From Gulbenkiania mobilis (GTDB lineage: Bacteria; Pseudomonadota; Gammaproteobacteria; Burkholderiales; Chromobacteriaceae): a DNA stretch of 64,000 bases. Each line of letters starts with the position of its first letter. Position 1 is the first letter of the stretch. The stretch lies in assembly GCA_004346645.1 (NCBI GenBank), contig SMDA01000004.1, positions 1-64,000 on the forward strand, read 5' to 3'. Below are positions 1-9,159 of the stretch, in pieces. Made by a program: the position numbers and the translations under genes. The notes beneath the pieces were generated by a model that made no database searches, had not been told where the DNA came from, and worked only from the letters and a program-made list of their open reading frames with translations.

Positions 1-7
1 ACCAGTC

Positions 8-337
8 CTATTTCTGAAGCCAATCATTTTCGACGAAATAGAATGTGTTCTTTGATTCGCTGGCTTTCCTTATTATGTCTAGCTGCCTTAGCTGGGCGGG
101 ATTGATGCCTTGCTTGACCAGTTTGCGTGCGGCCTCGCTGCGTTCCCTGGCTTCAGAGAGCGTAACAGCAGGGTATTCGCCAAGCGCAAACATGCTGGCC
201 TTGCCATTCAGTGTGAAGCGGTATCGCCAAGCCTTGACTCCGTTGGGCTTGACTTCGAGGTAGAGCCCGCGCTGGTCATTCAAGCGGTAGAGCTTTTCCC
301 TGGGCTTGGCGTTGCGGCAGTGCGTGTCGGTAAGCAT
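8..337 (-). pseudogene. Truncated tyrosine integrase (DUF4102 N-terminal domain)
   Basis: The 109 residues match the N-terminal arm-binding domain (DUF4102) of phage and island integrases of about 400 residues: an early LTD, then GLYLEVKPNG, KAWRYRF and LGEYPAVTLSEAR. The frame then meets a TAG at 8-10, just after WLQK, while the upstream-reading codons continue plausibly (Asp-Trp), so a CAG-to-TAG nonsense change is the simplest reading. The catalytic domain would lie left of the window. The start at 337 is supported by an AAGGAG ribosome site and a promoter at 369-398. It is the only mobile-element trace here. A shorter functional protein cannot be excluded. Confidence 0.75.
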
Positions 338-368
338 GTGGCTGACTCCTTGTCATGGCGACAGCGGC

Positions 369-398
369 ACTATACTCACTTATTCGCACATACTCCAA
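369..398 (-). promoter_or_regulatory. Sigma70-type promoter of the integrase fragment
   Basis: On the minus strand TTGGAG (393-398) and TATAGT (369-374) are separated by 18 bases, and about 30 bases remain to the AUG. Just upstream, GTACTC occurs twice around GCTAGC (about 404-422), a possible operator or arm-type site. Confidence 0.5.
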
Positions 399-466
399 GA
401 GCTGTACTCGCTAGCGTACTCAGGCATGCATTGACTGCTCGGGAAACTTGAAGCAGCGCTATGAAA

Positions 467-498
467 CAATAAAACCGCGCAACTGCGCGGTTTTATTG
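467..498. terminator. Bidirectional terminator between ychF and the integrase
   Basis: A perfect 15-bp stem (467-481 with 484-498) around a 2-base loop has a GC-rich core between A4 and T4 tracts. It lies 56 bases beyond the ychF stop, so it can end ychF transcription and insulate the integrase fragment. Confidence 0.85.
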
Positions 499-553
499 AG
501 GTTTTCATGCTTTCCTGGTGTTTCATGAAACATCAGGAAAACGGCTTGGCGAC

Positions 554-1645
554 TCAGACGTTGAACAGGAAGTTCATCACATCTCCATCCTGCACAACGT
601 ATTCCTTGCCTTCTGAGCGCATCTTTCCAGCCTCTTTCGCTTTGGCTTCGCCACCGTAGGTGATGAAATCGTCGAAAGAGATGGTCTGCGCACGGATGAA
701 GCCGCGCTCAAAGTCGGTATGGATGACGCCGGCCGCTTGCGGGGCGGTGTCGCCGACATGAATGGTCCAGGCCCGCACTTCCTTCACTCCTGCCGTAAAG
801 TAGGTCTGCAGGCCGAGAAGCTTGTAGGCGGCACGGATCAGGCGGTTCAAACCGGGCTCTTCCAGGCCCATTTCTGCCAGGAACTCGGCCTTGTCCGCAT
901 CGTCCAGATCTGCAATCTCGGATTCGATGGCGGCACACAGGGCCACGACCGGGGCGCCTTCGGCTTCGGCCAAGGCCTGGAGTCGCGCCAGGTGCGGGTT
1001 GTCACCGAAGCCATCCTCGGCCACGTTGGCGACGTACATCGCAGGCTTGACCGTCAGCAGGCAAAGCGGCTTGAGCAGGGCTCTGTCATCGTCGGACAGT
1101 GCGGCGCTGCGTACCGGCTTGCCTTCGTTGAGGTGCGGCATCAGCTTTTCCAGCAGTGCAACAAGCTTCTGTGCCTCCTTATCACCGGACTTGGCTTTTT
1201 TGTTCTCGCGGGCGATGGCCTTTTCCACCGAGGCGAGGTCGGCCAGGGCCAGCTCGGTGCCGATGGTCTCGAGGTCGGCGATCGGATCCACCTTTCCGGC
1301 CACATGGACGATGTTCTCGTCGTCAAAGCAGCGCACTACGTTCACGATGGCATCGGTCTCGCGGATGTTGGCGAGAAACTGGTTGCCGAGGCCTTCGCCT
1401 TTGGAGGCGCCGGCCACCAGGCCGGCGATGTCCACGAACTCCACGATGGCGGGTTGAACCTTCTGCGGGTTAACGATCTTGGCCAGTGCATCCAGGCGCG
1501 GGTCCGGCACTTCCACGATCCCGACGTTGGGTTCGATGGTGCAGAAGGGATAGTTGGCGGCCTCGATGCCGGCCTTGGTCAGCGCGTTGAACAGGGTCGA
1601 CTTGCCCACATTGGGCAGGCCGACAATGCCGCATTTGAGACTCAT
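554..1645 (-). CDS. ychF: Ribosome-binding ATPase YchF
   Basis: YchF is an Obg-family P-loop protein that prefers ATP to GTP and binds the ribosome in stress adaptation. The 363 residues equal the E. coli length. The G1 motif [15 protein letters not shown] is at residues 8-22, the switch and G3 region reads [11 protein letters not shown], and the C-terminus is the family TGS domain. It is the last gene of a minus-strand run behind pth (59-base gap), a usual betaproteobacterial arrangement. The inverted repeat at 467-498 ends the unit. Confidence 0.97.
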   Translation of the reverse strand: MSLKCGIVGLPNVGKSTLFNALTKAGIEAANYPFCTIEPNVGIVEVPDPRLDALAKIVNPQKVQPAIVEFVDIAGLVAGASKGEGLGNQFLANIRETDAIVNVVRCFDDENIVHVAGKVDPIADLETIGTELALADLASVEKAIARENKKAKSGDKEAQKLVALLEKLMPHLNEGKPVRSAALSDDDRALLKPLCLLTVKPAMYVANVAEDGFGDNPHLARLQALAEAEGAPVVALCAAIESEIADLDDADKAEFLAEMGLEEPGLNRLIRAAYKLLGLQTYFTAGVKEVRAWTIHVGDTAPQAAGVIHTDFERGFIRAQTISFDDFITYGGEAKAKEAGKMRSEGKEYVVQDGDVMNFLFNV

Positions 1646-1669
1646 GTCCGCGTTCCTTCAAAAACGAAA

Positions 1670-1681
1670 AGGTTGGCCGAA
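1670..1681 (+). repeat. Intergenic copy of the AGGTTGGCCGAA uptake-sequence-like element
   Basis: This is an exact 12-mer between pth and ychF. It belongs to a family whose core GTTGGCCGAA starts, on the plus strand, at 1672, 6136, 8052, 17202, 19377, 22243, 23428, 38257, 42493, 44861, 49147, 51099 and 57716. Minus-strand copies occupy the 10 bases from 6898, 9010, 15949, 18534, 26644, 27341, 27653, 37480, 40358, 45913, 46853, 52951, 56516, 60134, 60848 and 61667. The consensus is (A)GGTTGGCCGAAR. The uptake function is inferred. Confidence 0.8.
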
Positions 1682-1704
1682 GCAGGCGCTTGCGGCGGGG
1701 TCAT

Positions 1705-2286
1705 TCATTTGGCTGCGGTATGCAGCGTTTTCATGGCGCCGGCCATGTCACCGGCCAGCACAGCCGGAAAGACCGACTGGGCCGCACGGATGGCATCCTC
1801 GATGGCCTGCATCTCCTCGGCCCGGGGCTTCTTCAGCACGAAGTTGACCACTTCGTTGCGATCCCCGGGGTGACCGATACCCAGCCGCAGTCGCCAAAAG
1901 TTGGGCGTGCCCAGCCGGGCGATGATGTCCTTGAGGCCATTGTGGCCCCCATGGCCGCCACCCTGCTTGAACCGTGCCACACCAGGCGGCAGATCGAGTT
2001 CATCGTGCACTACGAGGATCTCCTCGGGGGCAATCTTGTAAAACCGGGCCAAGGCGGCAACAGCCTGCCCAGAAAGGTTCATGTAGGTCATCGGCTTGAG
2101 CAGCCAGATATCCTGCCCGTTCACCGAGGCACGGCCGGCCTCACCAGAGAACTTCGTCTCTGGGCGCAGACTGGCCTTCCACGTCCAGGCCAGTTCATCC
2201 ACCAGCCAGAAGCCGGCGTTGTGCCGGGTTTTCTCGTAATCCGGGCCGGGGTTGCCCAAGCCCACAATCAGTCGCATACCAGACAT
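1705..2286 (-). CDS. pth: Peptidyl-tRNA hydrolase
   Basis: Pth frees tRNA from peptidyl-tRNA released by stalled ribosomes. The 193 residues fit the usual 190-195. The motif [18 protein letters not shown] holds the catalytic histidine (H22 in this numbering), and HDELDLPPG and [11 protein letters not shown] are the conserved substrate-site loops. The start at 2286 has GGAAAG about 5 bases upstream; a second Met three codons in is possible. The rplY terminator separates it from rplY, so it is probably read through or has its own promoter. Confidence 0.97.
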   Translation of the reverse strand: MSGMRLIVGLGNPGPDYEKTRHNAGFWLVDELAWTWKASLRPETKFSGEAGRASVNGQDIWLLKPMTYMNLSGQAVAALARFYKIAPEEILVVHDELDLPPGVARFKQGGGHGGHNGLKDIIARLGTPNFWRLRLGIGHPGDRNEVVNFVLKKPRAEEMQAIEDAIRAAQSVFPAVLAGDMAGAMKTLHTAAK

Positions 2287-2301
2287 GACGGCTTTCCAAT
2301 G

Positions 2302-2343
2302 AAAAAGCCCGCTGCGACCCGCTCAAGGCGCGCAACGGGCTTT
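2302..2343 (-). terminator. Terminator between rplY and pth
   Basis: On the minus strand AAAGCCCG and CGGGCTTT pair, continued by a G-U pair and TGCG/CGCA, and the stem is followed by T5. It probably partly ends the prs-rplY transcript. Confidence 0.8.
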
Positions 2344-2359
2344 CAGGTCGAAGGGCTGC

Positions 2360-2959
2360 TTATTCTGCAGCAGCTTCTTCTTCACCGGCCGGGCCGTGGC
2401 CGCTGGCGGCAGCTACGGTCGAGTTCTCGCCACGCAGCAGCGCGGTGATCTCTACGCCTTCCGGCAGTTTCAGGTCGGACAGGTGCAGCGACTGGCCAGC
2501 CTTCAGGCCGGACAGGTCCACTTCGATGAAGGACGGCAGCTGACCCGGCAGGGCACGCACGTCCACTTCGGTCATCACGTGCGAAACCAGGCCACCTTGC
2601 AGCTTGACGGCCGGGGATACGTCGGCGTTCACGAAGTGCAGCGGCACCTTGACGTGCATCTTCTCGTTAGCGTCCACGCGCTGGAAGTCGATGTGCATCA
2701 CTTGCTGCTTGTACGGGTGCATCTGGAAGTCACGCAGCAGGACCGGCTGCTTGGCACCATCGATCACCAGGGTCAGGATACCGGTGTGAAACCCTTCTTC
2801 CTTCAGTGCATAGAACACCGGGTTGTGCTCCAGTACAATAGACTGGGCGTCTTGGTTGGCACCATAGATCACGCCCGGCAGTTTGCCAGCGCGACGCAGG
2901 CGGCGGCTCGCACCAGTACCCATCTCTTCGCGCTTGGCGGCATTGAGTTCGTAGGCCAT
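2360..2959 (-). CDS. rplY: 50S ribosomal protein L25 (CTC family)
   Basis: L25 binds 5S rRNA in the large subunit. The protein is of the long two-domain CTC/TL5 type (199 residues): an N-terminal 5S-binding domain (LPGVIYG near residue 30, [16 protein letters not shown] near 80) and a C-terminal beta domain ending in an Ala/Glu-rich tail. The start at 2959 ([14 protein letters not shown]) is chosen over a longer open frame because GGAG lies 8 bases upstream. It is transcribed behind prs with a 58-base gap. Confidence 0.96.
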   Translation of the reverse strand: MAYELNAAKREEMGTGASRRLRRAGKLPGVIYGANQDAQSIVLEHNPVFYALKEEGFHTGILTLVIDGAKQPVLLRDFQMHPYKQQVMHIDFQRVDANEKMHVKVPLHFVNADVSPAVKLQGGLVSHVMTEVDVRALPGQLPSFIEVDLSGLKAGQSLHLSDLKLPEGVEITALLRGENSTVAAASGHGPAGEEEAAAE

Positions 2960-3017
2960 TGAAATTACTCCATCAAGTTTAAAGGCACCGCGCCCACCGC
3001 GACCAGCGGGCACGATG

Positions 3018-4001
3018 TTACGGCAGGCAAGCGCCTGTCGAAACCAGGTCCTCGTTAAAGAGGTAAGAAACCGATTCTTCGTTGTTGATCCGGCGCAGCG
3101 TCTCGGCGATCAGGCCGGCGATCGAGGCGACCCGAATGTTAGGACAGGCCTTGGCCTGTGCCGAAAGCGGAATGGTGTCGGTCACGACCACCTGGTCGAT
3201 GTCCGAATTGGCAATGCGGTCCACAGCCTGGCCGGAGAACACGGCATGCGTTGCATAAGCCAGCACGCGCTGGGCACCGCGCTCTTTCAGCGCCGAAGCA
3301 GCCTTGCACAGGGTGTTGGCGGTGTCGATCATGTCGTCCACGATCAGGCAGGTACGACCCGACACATCGCCGATGATGTTCATCACTTCGGCCACGTTAG
3401 CCTTCGGCCGACGCTTGTCGATGATGGCCAGGTCGGTATTTAGCGCCTTGGCCACCGCACGGGCCCGCACCACGCCGCCCACGTCCGGGCTGACGACGAT
3501 CAGGTCTTCGATACGCTGGGCGCGGATGTCCTTGAGCAGCACGGGGGTCGCGTAGACGTTGTCCACCGGCATGTCGAAGAAACCCTGGATCTGGTCCGCA
3601 TGCAGGTCCACCGTTAGCACCCGGTCGATCCCGGCCGAGGTCAACATGTTGGCAACCAGCTTGGCGGTAATGGGAACACGCGCCGAACGCGGACGACGGT
3701 CCTGTCGGGCATAGCCGAAGTACGGGATCGCAGCGGTGATCCGGCCGGCCGAGGCACGCTTGAGCGCATCGGCCATGGTCAGGATTTCCATCAGGTTGTC
3801 GTTGGTGGGATTGCAGGTGGACTGCAGGATGAACACGTCACGGCCCCGGACGTTTTCCAGCAGTTCGACGGCCACCTCGCCGTCGCTGAAACGCCCCACG
3901 TCGGCTCGGCCGAGGGAGATATCCAGGTGTTTGACAACGTTTTGTGCGAGCTCCGGGTTGGCTGTCCCGGTAAAGACCATCAGACTGTCGTAAGCCGCCA
4001 T
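3018..4001 (-). CDS. prs: Ribose-phosphate pyrophosphokinase
   Basis: This enzyme makes PRPP from ribose 5-phosphate and ATP for nucleotide, His, Trp and NAD synthesis. The length is 327 residues. Class I motifs are present: [16 protein letters not shown] near residue 38, the ATP loop [31 protein letters not shown], the catalytic loop [11 protein letters not shown] and the PRPP loop [11 protein letters not shown]. It follows the tRNA-Gln terminator and precedes rplY. No strong promoter was recognised in the 31-base gap after that terminator. Confidence 0.97.
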   Translation of the reverse strand: MAAYDSLMVFTGTANPELAQNVVKHLDISLGRADVGRFSDGEVAVELLENVRGRDVFILQSTCNPTNDNLMEILTMADALKRASAGRITAAIPYFGYARQDRRPRSARVPITAKLVANMLTSAGIDRVLTVDLHADQIQGFFDMPVDNVYATPVLLKDIRAQRIEDLIVVSPDVGGVVRARAVAKALNTDLAIIDKRRPKANVAEVMNIIGDVSGRTCLIVDDMIDTANTLCKAASALKERGAQRVLAYATHAVFSGQAVDRIANSDIDQVVVTDTIPLSAQAKACPNIRVASIAGLIAETLRRINNEESVSYLFNEDLVSTGACLP

Positions 4002-4032
4002 GGGTAGAACTGCCTATCGTTGGATAAAGAAA

Positions 4033-4061
4033 AAGCGTGTAAGTACGAGTCTTACACGCTT
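4033..4061 (-). terminator. Terminator after tRNA-Gln
   Basis: AAGCGTGTAAG and CTTACACGCTT form a perfect 11-bp stem with a 7-base loop. Minus-strand RNA continues as a U-rich tract. It lies between the tRNA 3' end and prs. Confidence 0.85.
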
Positions 4062-4077
4062 GTTTTCTTGAAAACGG

Positions 4078-4152
4078 TGGCTGGGGAGGTAGGGATCGAA
4101 CCTACGAATGCCGGAATCAAAATCCGGTGCCTTACCACTTGGCGACTCCCCA
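4078..4152 (-). tRNA. tRNA-Gln (UUG)
   Basis: The minus strand folds as a tRNA: acceptor TGGGGAG/CTCCCCA with discriminator G and an encoded CCA (4078-4080), anticodon stem CCGGA/TCCGG, and loop TTTTGAT giving anticodon UUG. The T-loop is GTTCGATCC. It sits between ispE and prs, as in other betaproteobacteria. Confidence 0.95.
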
Positions 4153-4166
4153 GTAAAACCTGCTTG

Positions 4167-5018
4167 TCAGACCCTGTCGTACAGCGGATGCACATTCAGC
4201 CCACGGGCAACGAAACCATCCCACCTACCGGACAAGGCCGTCAAAATTCTGTTTGACTGGTCTTGCGTCTCGCACGCCAGAAACACGCAACTTCCGGACC
4301 CTGTCATCAGGGGGGCGCCGTAATTTTTCAGGCTTTTCAGCGCCTCGGCAACCACCGGAAACATTTCGCAGACCGCGTCTTGCAGATCGTTTCGCGATCG
4401 CTGCGTCGTTTCGAGGGTTTGCATTATGTCGACCCCGCTTTCGCGCGTCAAGCCCTTCCTCGAAAAAAATTTGAATGCATCCACTGTGGGGACATGTACC
4501 GGTGGCCGCAATACCACATACCAGGCTGCAGGGGCTGGCAGATCGCCAAGAATTTCGCCGATACCGGTTGCCCGTGCACTGCGGCCGAAGATGAAGAAAG
4601 GCACATCCGCGCCCAGACCGACAGCCAGTTCCATCAGCGCCCGCCGGTCCAGCCCGGTCTCCCAAAGACGGTTGAGTGCCATCAGCACGGTTGCGGCGTC
4701 CGAACTGCCACCGCCCAGGCCAGCGCCCATGGGGATGCGTTTGGTCAGCCGCAGGCTCGCTCCGAGCCGGGTACCAGTGGCTGCCTGCAAGCAGCGGGCC
4801 GCACGCACGACCAAATCGTCCTCGGGCGCAACACCGGGGGTGGGGGTTTCCAGTTCGATGTGGCCGTCGTCACGCACGGCCACCTCCACCGTGTCTGCCA
4901 GGTCGATGAGGCGGAAGTGACTGTCGAGCAGGTGGTAACCGTCGGGACGGCGCCCCACGATATGAAGGTAAAGATTGAGCTTGGCGGGTGCGGGGAAAGC
5001 CAGGAAGTTGCGCGACAT
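4167..5018 (-). CDS. ispE: 4-diphosphocytidyl-2-C-methyl-D-erythritol kinase
   Basis: IspE phosphorylates CDP-methylerythritol in the MEP route to isoprenoids. It is a GHMP kinase of 283 residues. APAKLNLYLHIVGRRPDGYH at residues 10-29 carries the substrate motif, PMGAGLGGGSSDAATVL near 92-108 is the ATP loop, and a C-terminal MTGSGSCVF motif is present. It starts 11 bases after the lolB stop, so the two are probably one transcript that continues into tRNA-Gln. Confidence 0.97.
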   Translation of the reverse strand: MSRNFLAFPAPAKLNLYLHIVGRRPDGYHLLDSHFRLIDLADTVEVAVRDDGHIELETPTPGVAPEDDLVVRAARCLQAATGTRLGASLRLTKRIPMGAGLGGGSSDAATVLMALNRLWETGLDRRALMELAVGLGADVPFFIFGRSARATGIGEILGDLPAPAAWYVVLRPPVHVPTVDAFKFFSRKGLTRESGVDIMQTLETTQRSRNDLQDAVCEMFPVVAEALKSLKNYGAPLMTGSGSCVFLACETQDQSNRILTALSGRWDGFVARGLNVHPLYDRV

Positions 5019-5029
5019 CGGAGCGATCC

Positions 5030-5575
5030 TTACTGCCAGGCGTGGACCACGAGCCGCATCGACAGACGATCGCGGCTAAGCTCGACCCGCCGGGGATACG
5101 GGCCCGGCGCTTCGGCATCGCTGACGAAGCGGATGGTCCAGCCTTCCTGACGCACACTGCCGTCTGGCAGGCGCTCCACAGCCAGCCCGGGAGCGGTCTG
5201 GCCGCGTATCCACCAGACCAGGTTGGACAGCGGCAGCCGCCACCCCAGGGTTTCCTCGGTGAGAGCCTCCACATCCGTCGCGGTGCGGCGCTTGCCGTCC
5301 GCTTCCAGCGTTACCCCGGCTGCATCGCGCGTGAGCCGGGCGACCGTGCTGCCCACGGGCGTAGTAACCGAAAGCGTATCTCGCTCCGGGGCGTGCTGCC
5401 AGTCGAAATTGGCCACGTGCCCCTTGCCGTCCACGTTGACCGAGAGGCGCCCCGCGGCAGTGAAAGGCTGGTCTGCCACGGCCTGAACCGCGGGCTGGAA
5501 CGGTACGTCGCGTGTGGCACACGCTCCCAGTAGCAGGGAGGAGGCCAAGAGAACGGGGGTCAGGAATCGTTTCAT
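5030..5575 (-). CDS. lolB: Outer-membrane lipoprotein LolB
   Basis: LolB receives lipoproteins from LolA and inserts them in the outer membrane. The 181-residue precursor has a lipoprotein signal with lipobox LLGAC (Cys19) and the LolB pattern AAGRLSVNVDGKGHVANFDW followed by PVGSTVARLT. Its ATG overlaps the TGA of the TPR gene upstream (ATGA at 5572-5575), implying coupled translation. Synteny with ispE supports the call. Confidence 0.93.
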   Translation of the reverse strand: MKRFLTPVLLASSLLLGACATRDVPFQPAVQAVADQPFTAAGRLSVNVDGKGHVANFDWQHAPERDTLSVTTPVGSTVARLTRDAAGVTLEADGKRRTATDVEALTEETLGWRLPLSNLVWWIRGQTAPGLAVERLPDGSVRQEGWTIRFVSDAEAPGPYPRRVELSRDRLSMRLVVHAWQ

Positions 5576-7353
5576 TGCGGGATCAGGCGTCTGAGAGTTT
5601 CCGTAAGGACGGGATTGCCAGCTTCTCTGGCAGCCCCGGCGTCAAAAATGCGGCGCGCTTCGTCGGTTCGGCCGAGGGTCCACAGCACTTCGCCGTAATG
5701 GGCAGCCACCTCGGCGTCCGGCAGGGCACGCCAGGCACGCTCCAGATACGGAAGAGCGGCCTGGGCCCGCCCCATGCGGAACAGCACCCAGCCCATGCTG
5801 TCGAGCACCATTGGGCTATCCGGCTCCTGCTTGAGAGCACGCTCGATCAGGGCCAAGGCTTCGGCATGGCGCGCGGTGCGATTGGCGAGGATGTACCCCA
5901 AGGCGTTGAGGCCTTGGGCATCGTCCGGTTTGAGCCGCAGAAAGCGGCGCAGATCGGCCTCCGCCTTCTCTACCTGGCCGAGATGGTCGGCTACGAGCGC
6001 ACGCTCGTAGAGCAGTTCCGGCGCTTCCGGGTCGGAAAGCAGGGCATTGTCCAGCACCTGCATGGCTAGGTCGTAGCGACCGGCATCGCGTGCAATCTGG
6101 GCCTGTGCCAGTACCGCCTCGCTCTTTTCCTGCGGGTTGGCCGAAGCTGCGTCACCCAGCCCAGAGAGGCGGGCCATGCCGGCTTCGAGGTGCCCTTCCC
6201 TGGCGTCGAGCAGGGCCAGCCGGGTCTGGGCGGAGACATATTGCGGTCCCGGGCCGATGCGCTCGTACCACTGGCGGGCGACCGCAGGCGTCTTGCGCAG
6301 TTCGCCCATCTGGCCCAGCGTCAGGCGAATGAAGTCGCTTTCGGGATGGTTGCGGGCGATGGCCGCTTGCAGGTAGCGGTCGGCCGCTGGGTAATCCTGC
6401 TGCTGGAAGGCCAGAAGGCCGGCCCCGTACAACAGGTCGGGCACGCCCGGATTGGCGGCCAGCAGGGTCTCGTAGGCATTCCGGGCCTCCGCGAAGCGAT
6501 GCGCCGAAACCAGCAGACGCGGATAGGCGGTCTGCAGTTCCAGACTCAGTCCCGGGCGGCGGTCCAGCTCGCGCCGCAGGAAAGCTGCGGCGACCGCAGC
6601 ACTCTGACGGCGAAGACGGTCCGTCTGCCAGGCGACCGGCAGCTCCCACTGTGGCGCCAGCACCGCGAGACGGTCGAAGGCAGTGTTGACCGTGGCCTCG
6701 TCGCCGGTCTCGGCCGCTATGGCGGCCAGGGCAAAATGCGCCTCGGGCAGGTCGGGGAAACGTGCAGCCAACTGGCTGACCACGCGATAGGCCCCTGCCT
6801 TGTCGGGCTGGTTGGCGCTCAGACGCGCCAGCTGGAGGAACAGGGCGCGTGCTCGTGCTGGCTGGTTGTGCAGCAGCGAATCCACCAGTGGCAGGCTTTC
6901 GGCCAACCTGCCGGTGCGCAAGTAGGCAAGGAACAGCTGCTCGCGCGCGGTGTCCGAAGCAGGGTTCAACTCCGTCCACAGACGCAGTGCCGCGAGTGCC
7001 GCGTCGGTCTGGCCGGTATAGAAGGCCAGCTCCGCAGCACGACGGGCCAGGCGGGGGTCGCGGGTCTTGCGCGCCAGGTCCATGAAGGTGGCCACCGAGG
7101 CCCCCCCCGAGCCGCGCTGGGCAGCGACCTCCGCTGCCACGATGCCGTAGAGCAGTTCGGGCGTCAGGGGCACCTCGGGGGCAGCCGCCTCGTCCTCATC
7201 GGGCCGCGGGGCCGGGGCGTCGTCGTCGCCTTCATCGGGGGCGGCCTGTGCCACGGGCGTGGCCGGGACGGCGGCTGAGGGTCGCAGGCTGCCGCACGCG
7301 GCGAGGAGGAGCGTCAGGAGCAGGGGAAATAAGGGAGTGGGCTTCATTGCCAT
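5572..7353 (-). CDS. TPR-repeat lipoprotein
   Basis: This is a large periplasmic or envelope tetratricopeptide-repeat protein of unknown precise role. With the start at 7353 (MAMKPTP) it has 593 residues; a start two codons later is equally possible, and neither has a clear ribosome site. The signal ends in the lipobox LLLAACGS, followed by an acidic, Pro-rich linker and many TPR helices, e.g. PELLYERALVADHLG and SPMVLDSMGWVLFRMG near the C-terminus. It precedes lolB by an ATGA overlap. A role in outer-membrane biogenesis is inferred from context only. Two uptake-like repeats lie inside (6136, 6898). Confidence 0.85.
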   Translation of the reverse strand: MAMKPTPLFPLLLTLLLAACGSLRPSAAVPATPVAQAAPDEGDDDAPAPRPDEDEAAAPEVPLTPELLYGIVAAEVAAQRGSGGASVATFMDLARKTRDPRLARRAAELAFYTGQTDAALAALRLWTELNPASDTAREQLFLAYLRTGRLAESLPLVDSLLHNQPARARALFLQLARLSANQPDKAGAYRVVSQLAARFPDLPEAHFALAAIAAETGDEATVNTAFDRLAVLAPQWELPVAWQTDRLRRQSAAVAAAFLRRELDRRPGLSLELQTAYPRLLVSAHRFAEARNAYETLLAANPGVPDLLYGAGLLAFQQQDYPAADRYLQAAIARNHPESDFIRLTLGQMGELRKTPAVARQWYERIGPGPQYVSAQTRLALLDAREGHLEAGMARLSGLGDAASANPQEKSEAVLAQAQIARDAGRYDLAMQVLDNALLSDPEAPELLYERALVADHLGQVEKAEADLRRFLRLKPDDAQGLNALGYILANRTARHAEALALIERALKQEPDSPMVLDSMGWVLFRMGRAQAALPYLERAWRALPDAEVAAHYGEVLWTLGRTDEARRIFDAGAAREAGNPVLTETLRRLIPQ

Positions 7354-7458
7354 AGGGTTCGCACCGGTTGAAGGCGTAGAATAGCACGCCCGCCGCCCGT
7401 GGCGTGCTGAGCCGGCCACGGCGCCTCCGGCGCCCGTTTTCTGTCAGGAAATCTGTGC

Positions 7459-8274
7459 ATGCCCGAATTACCCGAAGTAGAAACCACCCGTCGGGGCGTG
7501 GCCCCGACACTGGAAAATGCCGTGATCGAAACAGTGACGGTGCGGCACACCGGCCTGCGCTGGCCGATTTCTGAGACGCTGGCGGCCGTGCTGGCCGACC
7601 GTCGCGTCCGCAAGGTAGAGCGACGGGCCAAGTATCTGCTGGTGCGCTTCGACCACGGAACGCTGCTGATCCATCTGGGAATGTCCGGCAGCCTGCGCTT
7701 CGTGCCCCCGGGCACTCCGCCCACAAAGCATGACCATGTGGACCTGCACCTGCACGATACCGTGCTGCGCTATCGCGATCCGCGGCGCTTTGGCGCCCTA
7801 CTGTGGCACGAGGGCGACCCGGCCACGCATCCCCTGCTGGCCCGACTGGGGCCGGAACCGCTGGAAGACGCGTTCGACGGCGACTACCTGTACCGCGCCA
7901 CGCGCACACGCCGGCAGGCGATCAAGCAGGTACTGATGGATAACCACATGGTGGTGGGGGTGGGCAACATTTATGCCAACGAGGCACTGTTCCTGGCAGG
8001 CATACGGCCAGACCGTCCCGCCTGCCGTCTTGGCACCGAGGAGACCACAAGGTTGGCCGAAGCCATCCGTGGCGTGCTGGCCCGGGCCATCGACGCGGGA
8101 GGAAGCACGCTGCGCGACTTTGTGGGAGCGGGCGGCGAGCCGGGCTACTTCCAGCAGACCTATGCGGTGTACGCCCGGGCAGGCGAACCCTGCCGGGTCT
8201 GCGGCACACCGGTAGTACAGATCCGCCAAGGGCAGCGCAGCAGCTTCTATTGCCCCGGTTGCCAGCCGTGCTAG
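7459..8274 (+). CDS. mutM: Formamidopyrimidine-DNA glycosylase
   Basis: Fpg removes 8-oxoguanine and FaPy lesions and nicks the abasic site. The 271 residues begin [13 protein letters not shown], giving the catalytic Pro and Glu after Met removal and the essential lysine in ERRAKYLL. The H2TH segment includes [15 protein letters not shown]. The C-terminal zinc finger is CRVC...CPGC, Cys2-Cys2 with 16 residues between pairs. It is divergent from the TPR gene. An uptake-like repeat lies at 8050-8061. Confidence 0.97.
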   Translation: MPELPEVETTRRGVAPTLENAVIETVTVRHTGLRWPISETLAAVLADRRVRKVERRAKYLLVRFDHGTLLIHLGMSGSLRFVPPGTPPTKHDHVDLHLHDTVLRYRDPRRFGALLWHEGDPATHPLLARLGPEPLEDAFDGDYLYRATRTRRQAIKQVLMDNHMVVGVGNIYANEALFLAGIRPDRPACRLGTEETTRLAEAIRGVLARAIDAGGSTLRDFVGAGGEPGYFQQTYAVYARAGEPCRVCGTPVVQIRQGQRSSFYCPGCQPC

Positions 8275-8310
8275 AGTGTCCCGCTGTTTCTACGCCGCAC
8301 TGACCTGCCC

Positions 8311-9159
8311 GTGTCCCTGAAGCCCACCGACCGCCCCGTTCCGCCCCTGACCCCCGCCCCCTGGCCTGTCCGCCTCCTGCGGCTGGGCCGTCTGGCCCTG
8401 CATCTCGTGCGCGGCCTGTGGCTGGTGGGCACCCGTTACCATCGCCTGTCGCTGGCTGGCCGGGCCGTAATCACCCAGCGCTGGTCCTGTCACCTGATGA
8501 AAATCCTGGGAATGGAAGTGCGCATCGTCGGCACCCCGCCGTCGGATGTATTCCCCCCCAATACCCTGCTGGTGGCCAACCATGTGTCGTGGCTGGACAT
8601 CTTCGCGCTCAACAGTGTGACGGTATCGCGCTTTGTAGCCAAGAAGGAGATCCGTGACTGGCCGGTGGTGGGCTGGCTGGCCAAGAACGCCGGCACCATC
8701 TTCATCGACCGCAGCAACCGTCGCGACGCCAGCAGGGTGAACACCCAGCTGGCCCGTGCCCTGGAAAGCGGCGGATGCATGGCAGTGTTTCCGGAAGGCA
8801 CCACCAGCGACGGCAGCGGCCTGCTGCCCTTCAAGGCTTCGCTGTTCGAGTCGGTGCGCCTCTCCCGCGGCATGGTACAACCGGTGGCGATCCGCTATTT
8901 CGACGCCGCCGAACGCTTCACCACCGCCGCGGCCTACGCCGGCGACCTGAGCTTCATCGCCAGCCTGGGCAACGTGCTGCGGATGCGCCACATGACGGTG
9001 GAACTGGCCTTCGGCCAACCCCTGCAGGCCGGCAGCAGCCGCTACGACAGCCGCTTTGCACTGTCCGAGGCTGCCCGCGGCGAAGTGGCACGCCGGCTCA
9101 TGTTATTGCCCGCTCCGCCGGACATGGCAGAGACGTTACCGCCCTGTCCTCCAGTCTGA
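8311..9159 (+). CDS. 1-acyl-sn-glycerol-3-phosphate acyltransferase (PlsC family)
   Basis: It probably acylates lysophosphatidate in membrane phospholipid synthesis. The 282 residues contain the acyltransferase block NHVSWLD (H-X4-D) and the downstream FPEGTTSDG. A hydrophobic N-terminal stretch before the H-X4-D block is consistent with membrane association. The start is a GTG at 8311 without a clear ribosome site, 36 bases behind mutM. Its 3' end overlaps apaH on the other strand by 62 bases. Lyso-ornithine acyltransferase OlsA is an alternative within the family. Confidence 0.85.
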   Translation: MSLKPTDRPVPPLTPAPWPVRLLRLGRLALHLVRGLWLVGTRYHRLSLAGRAVITQRWSCHLMKILGMEVRIVGTPPSDVFPPNTLLVANHVSWLDIFALNSVTVSRFVAKKEIRDWPVVGWLAKNAGTIFIDRSNRRDASRVNTQLARALESGGCMAVFPEGTTSDGSGLLPFKASLFESVRLSRGMVQPVAIRYFDAAERFTTAAAYAGDLSFIASLGNVLRMRHMTVELAFGQPLQAGSSRYDSRFALSEAARGEVARRLMLLPAPPDMAETLPPCPPV

